Source: Macrostomum hystrix (lineage: Eukaryota; Platyhelminthes; Macrostomidae). Taken from it: DNA of 64,000 bases. Of the stretch, positions 56,104 through 64,000 are shown piece by piece (position 1 is the first letter of the stretch; each line of letters opens with the position of its first letter). The notes beneath the pieces were generated by a model. The model saw only the letters and a program-made list of their open reading frames with translations. It was not told the DNA's origin and searched no databases. The stretch spans positions 28,550,501 to 28,614,500 of the forward strand of contig CATNEN010000038.1 in NCBI GenBank assembly GCA_950097015.1, read 5' to 3'. Both the position numbers and the translations under genes were made by a program.

Positions 56104-57714
56104 TCAACTTCTCATTAACGAACTGCCGCCGATACCAACTAGACCTCCTAGTAGCAGATGGTTGGCAGCACCTGATCTAACACTATCCTCGCCCGTATGC
56201 AGCAGACTACGAAGGGTATGGGTTCGCTCTGTGTACAGACTGCGCTGCACCTCGCCATTGATCTGACGCAGACGTAGAAGGTCCAGTCTACTACTCGGTG
56301 TACCAGCTTGAAACGCGACTGTCGGTGGCACAGATGCTGGCGCAGTGAAGGAAGTTTTCACACGTCGGACTGGTCTAGAAAGAGTGAAATCGCTACTGTT
56401 AGTAGATTCTGCAGCGTTGGCAGCTTCGGTAGCGCGACTGCGCACCGATTGAAGGCGCCTGCGACGACTGCTCTGCCTGGTGGGCAGGCTGTCATGTTGC
56501 GGCCAAGCCTCCGACGTTGTTGACGATCTTTTAGTCGCGTCGGTTGCATGCAGATGCTTGTCTGCTTCGGCTAGAGCGACAGTATGCCCTCTGCGCGGCA
56601 TTAATTCCTGCGTTATTTTCATGGTTGAAAAATCAGTAAATAATTATTCTGTTCTTCACTTTGATCGTAAATAGTCTCATAAGAATACTTAAAATAGTGA
56701 TGCATTGAAGAACTGGCTGAGGCAACTGAAGAAATCGGAAATGGAATGGCTGAGGCAACTGAAGAAATCGGAAATGGAATGGCTGAGGCAACTGAAGAAA
56801 TCGGAAATGGAATGGCTGAGGCAGCTGAAGAATTGGAAATTGGAATGGCTGAGGCAACTGAAGAAATGGAAATTGGAATGGCTGAGGCAGCTGAAGTTGT
56901 ATACACACATAGTTGTATGTGTGTATAGTTGTACACACATGTGTAAGAGTATACCTGCGTATGGTAATCTGTGTGCGTGTGTTGAGGATTCAGCGAAATG
57001 GAATGGCTCTTGCTGGAATGGAATGGAATGAAGTGTCATTGCCGGCAGCCATCCGGAAATTCTTTTTTTATCGCTGAGGCAACTGAAGGACGGGGAAGTG
57101 TGAATAGGAAGGCTAACTACCTGATACATCTTTCGCACTCTCGGGTCCAGCCTCGCGGAACCAACGGCGCTGACGCTTGCCTTAGCCAGATGCTCTGAAT
57201 CATTGTTGGCGCTAGGCGGCAACTCCCGATCCTTGCTGTCGACACTCTTAGTCATCAGCGAACAGGCGATGCCTCTTGACAGCGAGTCGACTTCCAGCTC
57301 GCGCACCCTGGCGCTCAGGTCGCGCAGTACTGCGTGCCTTCTACCACCAGACGAAGCCGACGAAGTTACACCGCCGCTTGAGGAGCCATTTACTGGATGA
57401 TGTGGCATCGAATAGCCGAGCACGGCGCGTCGCACAGGAGTTCGAATCCTGAGCTGCCTAGTTCGCCTCCATTGCGTCACGTTGTCTAACAAATGTTCAA
57501 CTTCCAATTCTAATTTGGCATTCTCTCCAGTAGTCTCGCGCGATAAGTGCTGATAGGCAGCTAGACGACCGTGCCGCTGACGATTGCCGTTCGGCTCGCG
57601 ACGAGTCTTCTCTGGCGAAGGCGGCGGCGGAGGTGCCGAATCCGACAGGCCAGCCAGGAAGAGACTCTCCTGGCCCTCGAGCGGCGTCTCACGAGGACGT
57701 TTGCTGCTGCTCAT
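56104..57714 (-). CDS. Unrecognised two-exon protein, 365 aa
   Basis: Exon 1 57714-57121 (ATG at 57714), exon 2 56607-56104; GTAGTT donor, aacgcag acceptor, phase 0. Exon 1 starts MSSSKRPRETPLEGQESLFL, has a proline run (PPPPPSPEK), a basic stretch and two short amphipathic helices (ENAKLELEVEHLLDNV and LRDLSARVRELEVDSL) that may form coiled coils. Exon 2 is rich in R, S, T (QSSRRRRLQSVRSRATEAAN) with a C-terminal helix LDLLRLRQINGEVQRSLYTE. No transmembrane segment, signal peptide or enzyme motif. Composition suggests a nuclear or cytoskeletal regulatory protein, but I do not recognise the family. The gene model is supported by codon-like composition and clean splice sites only. Confidence 0.65.
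56700..56897. repeat. 33-bp tandem repeat in the intron of the unrecognised gene
   Basis: About six copies of a 33-base unit with gaatggctgaggcaactgaa and gaaatcggaaat. The period keeps frames open in both directions; on the minus strand it reads FSCLSHSI repeats. Confidence 0.93.
56925..57072 (+). mobile_element. Decayed SINE 3' part
   Basis: tacacacatgtgtaagagta, tacctgcgtatggtaatctg, gtgtgcgtgtgttgaggatt, cagcgaaatggaatggc and gccggcagccatccggaaat follow the order of the main SINE's 3' half. A ggaatggaatg insertion and other changes mark it as old. Confidence 0.7.
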
Positions 57715-58164
57715 TGAATCTTACGTAACGATTACTGAGTCTACTATAATACTTGTATACGAGCGATAAATGTAGTCTAGAGACGCAGCTTTTTCAGTTT
57801 TATTTCTTAAAATGCTTTTGCACCTCTCCAATTATCTTTCCGTTGAAAGCAAGGTTGCTATTATAACCCCCATAGTGAGTACGTATATATTACTCGGAAG
57901 AAGAGCTATTTCGTATAGAATTCGGGCCTGTCATTCTCTCCTAACCCTCACCTCTCACCTTGACTACTGTACACGAGATTTTCTACAAGCAATATAGCAA
58001 TTGTTGCAATTGAAGCTACAAAAATTGTAGTTTTTGCCTGGCCCGATTATACTCAAAGACTTAGATAGTTATGATTAAAATGAGCAGTCTATTGTTGTCC
58101 ATTTAGCTACTGCGTTCCCTATAGCTGAAGTTGACATAAAATCTTGTTTATACTACTAAAAGTG
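57715..58164. other. Spacer, no gene seen
   Basis: About 450 bases upstream of the unrecognised gene, likely its promoter side. No other feature. Confidence 0.45.
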
Positions 58165-58470
58165 TTATGTAGTAGTATGTACTGCTCAAGAACTGAAGGA
58201 ACAGGACTAGAATACTTCTCAAGAACTGAAGGAACAGGACTAGAATACTGCTCAAGAACTGAAGGAACAGGACTAGAATACTGCTCAAGAACTGAAGGAA
58301 CAGGACTAGAATACTGCTCAAGAACTGAAGGAACAGGACTAGAATACTGCTCAAGAACTGAAGGAACAGGACTAGAATACTGCTCAAGAACTGAAGGAAC
58401 AGGACTAGAATACTGCTCAAGAACTGAAGGAACAGGACTAGAATACTGCTCAAGAACTGAAGGAACAGCG
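58165..58470. repeat. 33-bp minisatellite, near-identical copies
   Basis: Nine copies of a 33-base unit with ctcaagaactgaaggaacag and gactagaatactg. Nearly perfect; the first unit boundary has a cttctc variant. Long open frames on both strands follow from the 11-codon period. Confidence 0.96.
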
Positions 58471-59300
58471 TAGAAAGACTAAGAAAAAAGGAAACAACAG
58501 CAAAAAAACAAAGAAAAAAAACTTTATAAGCAAAAAAAACGAAATTTGAAACCACGTTAATTTTTTTGTCAAGAATTTATTCGGTTGCAAGAGTGATGAC
58601 GCGTTAAAACAGATAATATAATTATCTTGAGATTAGTTTAATGCTTGAGCACTAATTGTGTTCTTTTGCGTTACATAAGTTAAGCTTCTTTCGAAAAAAA
58701 AGTGCTTTTAAACTAATACATTTCGTAGCTGTGCATTAGTTTATTGAAAAAGGCACGATGGCCGATAAAAAAAACAAAGGAAAGAAAATAAATTGAACAA
58801 AGAAAATGTGCTTGTAAAACTCTAAAGAACCCTAAGATAAAAACGAGGGTTTGACTAGACGGAAATAAGCACGCAGTTTCATTTAAACTCTCAAGCGACA
58901 ATAAGATATGTACAATAAGATTCATATTAAAAAAAGAAAAAAGGAAAGGGTTATTCTTCGATATCAACAAAGTTAGAATAGACTCTACTTGTTTTTTTAA
59001 TCATTAACTTAAACGATTTAAAAAAACGGAATAACGAAAAGCGTGACTTATAAAGAACTCGCTAAAAGTGATAGTAAATAGCGTTACATTTATTAATAAT
59101 TAGAATTCTAGTAAAAATAAATCAGAGTTAATAAACAGCGGTCATCAAATGAACTTAAACGAGACAAAATCGTTACTTTTTTGCTTACTCAAAGAAAAAC
59201 ACTAGCAGATGATTTATTAATAAGTTATTAAAATTGCGTTACATATTTTAACGTTAATTGAAAACAACGCCGGCTCGAGTGTTGCTAACAAGTTAACGAA
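58471..59300 (-). other. 3' flank of the MARCH1/8-like gene
   Basis: AT-rich 830 bases after the stop codon on the minus strand, probably its 3' UTR. No further gene. Confidence 0.5.
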
Positions 59301-62300
59301 TCAGACAGTTAATGACAGTTGCGGTAGCGGCTGCTGCTGCTGCTGCCGATGTATCATCTGTTGTTCAATTTTGACTCGTTTGCGCGCAGCTTCCAAATCA
59401 GTCTCAGCAGCCGATTGTATTAGAAATGTTCTATTAAACGATCGCCACCTTCGGCATAGGCTAACATAGGTGCGACATTGGACATACATGAATACAATGC
59501 CGCCAGTAAATCCAATCGCAACCACAACTAGCTTGGTCCAGAATGACCATTCCAACTTGCCTGATCCCACCTCCATGGCGGTCTTCTCAATTAGAACGTA
59601 CAGAGACCACACGACACAGGTGAGGGCGATCACATGGAAGGCGACGCTGCAGATTATTTTCCTGCGTTCCATGGCCGACATGTCCAACTTGCGCCACTGC
59701 GGAATTAACGGGATGGAGCTGAATAATGGGTGGGCTGCCTGATGGAGCTGAGGAATGGGTGGGCTGCCTGATGGAGCTGAGGAATGGGTGGGCTGCCTGA
59801 TGGAGCTGAGGAATGGGTGGGCTGCCTGATGGAGCTGAGGAATGGGTGGGCTGCCTGATGGAGCTGAGGAATGGGTGGGCTGCCTGATGGAGCTGAGGAA
59901 TGGGTGGGCTGCCTGATGGAGCTGAGGAATGGGTGGGCTGCCTGATGGAGCTGAGGAATGGTTGGGCTGCCTGATGGATCTGAGGAATGGGTGGGCTGCC
60001 TGATGGAGCTGAGAAATGGGTGGGCTGCCTGATGGAGCTGAGAAATGGGTGGGCTGCCTGATGGAGCTGAGAAATGGGTGGGCTGCCTGATGGAGCTGAG
60101 GAATGAGCTGCCTGATGGAGCTGAGGAATGGGAGGACTGCCTGATGGAGCTGAGGAATGGAAGGACTGCCTGATGGAGCTGAGGAATGGGCTGCCTGATG
60201 GAGCTGAGGAATGGGCTGCCTGATGGAGCTGAGGAATGGGAGGACTGCCTGATGGAGCTGAGGAATGGGCTGCCTGATGGAGCTGAGGAATGGGAGGACT
60301 GCCTGATGGAGCTGAGGAATGGGCTGCCTGATGGAGCTGAGGAATGGGCTGCCTGATGGAGCTGAGGAATGGGCTGCCTGATGGAGCTGAGGAATGGGTG
60401 GGCTGCCTGATGGAGCTGAGGAATAGGCTGCCTGATGGAGCTGAGGAATGGGCTGCCTGATGGAGCTGAGGAATGAGCTGCCTGATGGAGCTGAGGAATG
60501 GGCTGCCTGATGGAGCTGAGGAATGGGCTGCCTGATGGAGCTGAGGAATGCATTGTTATCATAAACATATTGCAAACTGTACGAACTCTAAAATCGGAAA
60601 ATAAATCGAACTAAAAGGAATTTATCGAAATTTCATCACCTAGTGTCAAATTTGACCATCGATAGCTAGAAAGCGACATTTCTATCCAAGCGTTGAGACA
60701 TCGTCATCGATTAATTGATTGATTAGTTACAGGGCAATGTCACAAGAAGCTAAGAAACTGAATCAAAGGGCAGCAAGAGGAGGATCAAATAGCCGTTAAT
60801 TATAACCTGTGTAGGAAAACGCTAATAGCAAGGCCGAAAGAAAGGTACAGACACTAGCCTGAAGATTGATGAAAATAAGAATATAACCTGAAGACAAAGA
60901 TGTGTGAGTAGACATGAAGATGCAGCGGATGAGGTGGGAGAGGACCTGGAGATGCAGCGGATGAGGTGGGAGAGGACCTGAAGATGCAGCGGATGAGGTG
61001 GGAGAAGACCTGGAGATGCAGCGGATGAGGTGGGAGAGGACCTGGAGATGCAGCGGATGAGGTGGGAGAGGACCTGAAGATTCAGCTGATGAGGTGGGAG
61101 AGGACCTGAAGATTCAGCTGATGAGGTGGGAGAGGACCTGAAGATGCAGCGGATGAGGTGGGAGAAGACCTGGAGATGCAGCGGATGAGGTGGGAGAGGA
61201 CCTGAAGATGCAGTGGATGAGGTGGGAGAAGACCTGGAGATGCAGCGGATGAGGTGGGAGAGGACCTGGAGATGCAGTGGATGAGGTGGGAGAGGACCTG
61301 GAGATGCAGCGGATGAGGTGGGAGAAGACCTGAAGATGCAGTGGATGAGGTGGGAGAGGACCTGGAGATGCAGCGGATGAGGTGGGAGAGGACCTGAAGA
61401 TTCAGCTGATGAGGTGGGAGAGGACCTGAAGATTCAGCTGATGAGGTGGGAGAGGACCTGAAGATGCAGCGGATGAGGTGGGAGAAGACCTGGAGATGCA
61501 GCGGATGAGGTGGGAGAGGACCTGGAGATGCAGCGGATGAGGTGGGAGAAGACCTGGAGATGCAGCGGATGAGGTGGGAGAGGACCTGGAGATGCAGTGG
61601 ATGAGGTGGGAGAGGACCTGGAGATGCAGCGGATGAGGTGGGAGAAGACCTGGAGATGCAGCGGATGAGGTGGGAGAGGACCTGGAGATGCAGTGGATGA
61701 GGTGGGAGAGGACCTGGAGATGCAGCGGATGAGGTGGGAGAGGACCTGGAGATTCAGCTGATGAGGTGGGAGAGGAGAGGACCTGAAGATGCAGCGGATG
61801 AGGTGGGAGAGGAGAGGACCTGAAGATGCAGCGGATGAGGTGGGAGAGGACCTGAAGATGCAGCGGATGAGGTGGGAGAGGACCTGAAGATGCAGCGGAT
61901 GAGGTGGGAGAGGACCTGAAGATGCAGCGGATGAGGTGCGGGAGAGGACCTGAAGATGCAGCGGATGAGGTGGGAGAGGAGACATTTGAAGAACTCTGTC
62001 TGAAGCTCCGATGGAGGAATATAACAGCTATATTTTTATTCAAAAGAGTTTTACGCAGTGAGAATACAGATAACTGGAACAAACCAGTTGGACTCTTAGG
62101 AAATTCGCACAAAGTTAGTTGCAGTAGAGAAAGTACAAAATGAGAGGCACACAAGCACAAGCAAACAAGCTTACTAATTGTCCAGTTAAAACCCATCCCA
62201 GCTTAGCATGTGGCAAGCTAGCTAGCTATAGAAACTGTTAATTGCAACAAAATGTGCTCGCTAAGCTGACCACGCCCTGTGACGCTCATTAAGTCAAAGT

Positions 62301-64000
62301 TGAACAGCAATTCTCGGTTCATTGCTCTTAATAGGCCCAGCGATGACGCAAATGTTAGATATTAATAACTGGGCGCTGACATTATGAATTTTATGTAAAT
62401 CCGAAAATGCGATCGAAAATTCCATTAAGTTTCATAGTTTCTACCCGATCCCAAAAGCTTGCCAAATCCCACCAACCCGATCCCAAAAGCTTGCCAAATC
62501 CCACCAACCCGATCCCAAAAGCTTGCCAAATCCCACCAACCCGATCCCAAAAGCTTGCCAAATCCCACCAACCCGATCCCAAAAGCTTGCCAAATCCCAC
62601 CAAACCGATCCCAAAAGCTTGCCAAATCCCACCAACCCGATCCCAAAAGCTTGCCAAATCCCACCAACCCGATCCCAAAAGCTTGCCAAATCCCACCAAC
62701 CCGATCCCAAAAGCTTTCAAATCCCACCAACCCGATCCCAAAAGCTTGCCAAATCCCACCAACCCGATCCCAAAAGCTTGCCAAATCCCACCAAACCGAT
62801 CCCAAAAGCTTGCCAAATCCCACCAACCCGATCCCAAAAGCTTGCCAAATCCCACCAACCCGATCCCAAAAGCTTTCAAATCCCACCAACCCGATCCCAA
62901 AAGCTTGCCAAATCCCACCAACCCGATCCCAAAAGCTTGCCAAATCCAACCAACCCGATCCCAAAGCTTGAAAAATTCCACCTAACCGATCCCAAAAGCT
63001 TGCAAAATCCCACCAACCCGATCCCAAAAGCTTGCCAAATCCCACCAACTCCATCCCAAAAGCTTGCAAAATCCCACCTACCCGATCCCAAAAGCTTGCC
63101 AAATCCCACCTACCCGATCCCAAAAGCTTGCAAAATCCCACCAACCCGATCCCAAAAGCTTACCAAATCCCACCAACCCGATCCCAAAAGCTTGCAAATC
63201 CCACCTACCCGATCCCAAAATCTTGCCAAATCCCACCAACCCGATCCCAAAAGCTTGCCAAATCCCACCTACCCGATCTCAAAAGCTTCAGAATTACATC
63301 TAAACAATTGAAACTACTTTCCAGTTTACATAATACTGCATGCTAACCCTATCTGCTCAATGCCCAAAGCTTCATAAATAAAATATACTGAACTGATTCT
63401 AAAAAAACTTTCAAAACTCAGATCTGCAATCATATCAATTCAATCTACAATTACTATCTATCGGAAAGCCATCTCAAAACACAGAATTAACTCACCTCTC
63501 TCATTGGTTTAGTACTGACGCTCATAACGAAAGTGAAGTGGCACAATTCGCAGACTTCAATATCCTGCGACTTCACCCAGTATTGCAGGCAATCTCTGTG
63601 AACATATTTCAAACTGCCAGAGCAAAGGCAGGGAGATATTAACGGATTGCTAGTTAGTTGATTGCAATTATTGGCTTCAGTAGAATTTAGGTCCCTAGCA
63701 ACTATCGTTTCAGTCTCAGATGAATGACAGATGCGACAGATTAGTTCGCCATCTGGCGCAACAGTGGGATCAGCGGCTGATGGCGCTGATTCAATTGAAC
63801 CGGCGCAAAGTGCGGACGGTGATAAAATGACGCAAACATCGTCTTGAATATGCCGAGGCACTCCGCCGGCTATAGTGGCATCTAAATCGCTAGTGCTAGT
63901 AGCAGCCTGCTGACTGCTAGGCATAATAGTAGATGTAGCTCGCTCCTCCGTGCCTACAGCTGCGGCGATGGTCAAGATAGTCGACGAACTATTTTCAAAT
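59301..64000 (-). CDS. MARCHF8: MARCH1/8-type membrane RING-CH E3 ubiquitin ligase (5' end cut)
   Basis: Two exons seen: 63496 to beyond the right edge, and 59696-59301 (stop TGA). Exon 1 donor GTGAGT follows KPMRE; the acceptor attccgcag precedes WRKLDM, giving KPMREWRKLDM, the same order as in vertebrate MARCH1/8; phase 0. The RING-CH (C4HC3) is complete: CRIC, CLC after 32 residues, H after seven, C after two, then C and CELC-type pair. The second exon has two transmembrane segments (about [20 protein letters not shown] and [19 protein letters not shown]) and a glutamine-rich tail. These ligases ubiquitinate cytoplasmic tails of surface receptors in endosomes and plasma membrane. The insertion of roughly 19 residues ([17 protein letters not shown]) between the first two metal pairs is longer than in vertebrates. 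The start codon lies outside the window. Confidence 0.93.
59700..60552. repeat. 25/29-bp minisatellite in the MARCH-like intron
   Basis: About 31 copies of ctgatggagctgaggaatgg followed by gtgggctgc (29) or gctgc (25) and a gaggactgc form. It begins within about 10 bases of the 3' splice site of the last exon, so the polypyrimidine region lies inside repeat-derived sequence. Minus-strand frames through it continue into the true exon. Confidence 0.95.
60910..61985. repeat. 32-bp minisatellite in the MARCH-like intron
   Basis: About 33 copies of a 32-base unit, gatgaggtgggagaggacct plus gaagatgcagcg or ggagatgcagcg. Variants (attcagct, gcagtg, agaagacc) recur in strings of about six to ten units. 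It lies between the other two arrays of the same intron. Confidence 0.96.
61986..62448. other. Unique intron sequence between arrays
   Basis: About 460 bases with no recognisable gene; includes agcttagcatgtggcaagct and nearby agctagctagc phrases. Confidence 0.5.
62449..63295. repeat. 32-bp minisatellite in the MARCH-like intron
   Basis: About 26 copies of a 32-base unit with aatcccaccaacccgatccc followed by aaaagcttgcc. Homogeneous on the left, more variable on the right (cctacccgatc, gcaaaatcc). All six frames carry long false open frames through it. Confidence 0.96.

Noticed and set aside
59705-60575. Serine/glutamine-rich N-terminal extension of the MARCH-like last exon
   Set aside because: It is the 25/29-bp array. 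The true exon starts after the acceptor at 59697, and its start aligns with the family after the RING exon.
1-63295. CRISPR-like arrays
   Set aside because: Repeats are contiguous with no unique spacers, the host is a eukaryote and there are no cas genes.
61402-63311. Several 150-260 codon frames in both arrays of the MARCH-like intron
   Set aside because: Open in many frames on both strands because of the repeats; no independent coding evidence.

Overview
The window is animal nuclear DNA. Genes are split by spliceosomal introns (GT-AG, with two GC-AG), conserved metazoan proteins are encoded on both strands, and the DNA between coding exons is full of tandem minisatellites and tRNA-derived SINE copies. 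An axonemal dynein heavy chain implies motile cilia or flagella. The gene set, intron structure and SINE style suggest an invertebrate bilaterian, possibly a spiralian such as a flatworm or relative, but I cannot fix the species from sequence alone.

Layout, left to right: a purine minisatellite (1-682); a small two-TM dispanin/CD225-like gene (minus, 1513-2145); a 2.2-kb 24-bp-period minisatellite (2525-4690); mostly featureless DNA with small repeats (to about 7.3 kb); a seven-exon ankyrin-repeat gene (minus, 7357-11665); an AT-rich divergent spacer; STRIP1/2, a STRIPAK subunit (plus, six exons, 13441-17847); the 27-kb DNAH1 gene (plus, 32 exons, 19067-46054), whose introns hold most of the arrays and SINEs; a 1.8-kb 17-bp-period array; NUDT2 (plus, 48645-49118); 47-bp and 33-bp arrays; a SINE; an intronless Boule/DAZ-like gene (minus, 52376-53602); a two-exon unrecognised gene (minus, 56104-57714); a 33-bp array; and the last two exons of a MARCH1/8-type membrane RING-CH ubiquitin ligase (minus, 59301 to the right edge), with three arrays in one intron.

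I assembled the exon models by hand: I matched splice sites and checked that the phase is kept through every junction. DNAH1 gives 4212 aa, STRIP 796 aa and the ankyrin protein 665 aa. The genes do not form an operon or a known pathway. DNAH1 and Boule both have male-germline roles in other animals, but their neighbourhood here may be chance.

The most unusual property is structural. Roughly 30 tandem arrays, each with its own unit sequence, occupy introns and spacers, and many intronic ones begin within tens of bases of a 5' splice site. A SINE family with a tRNA-like head and an (ATT)n tail is spread through the same introns. I found no CRISPR array, integron, phage, operon or other clearly new molecular system.
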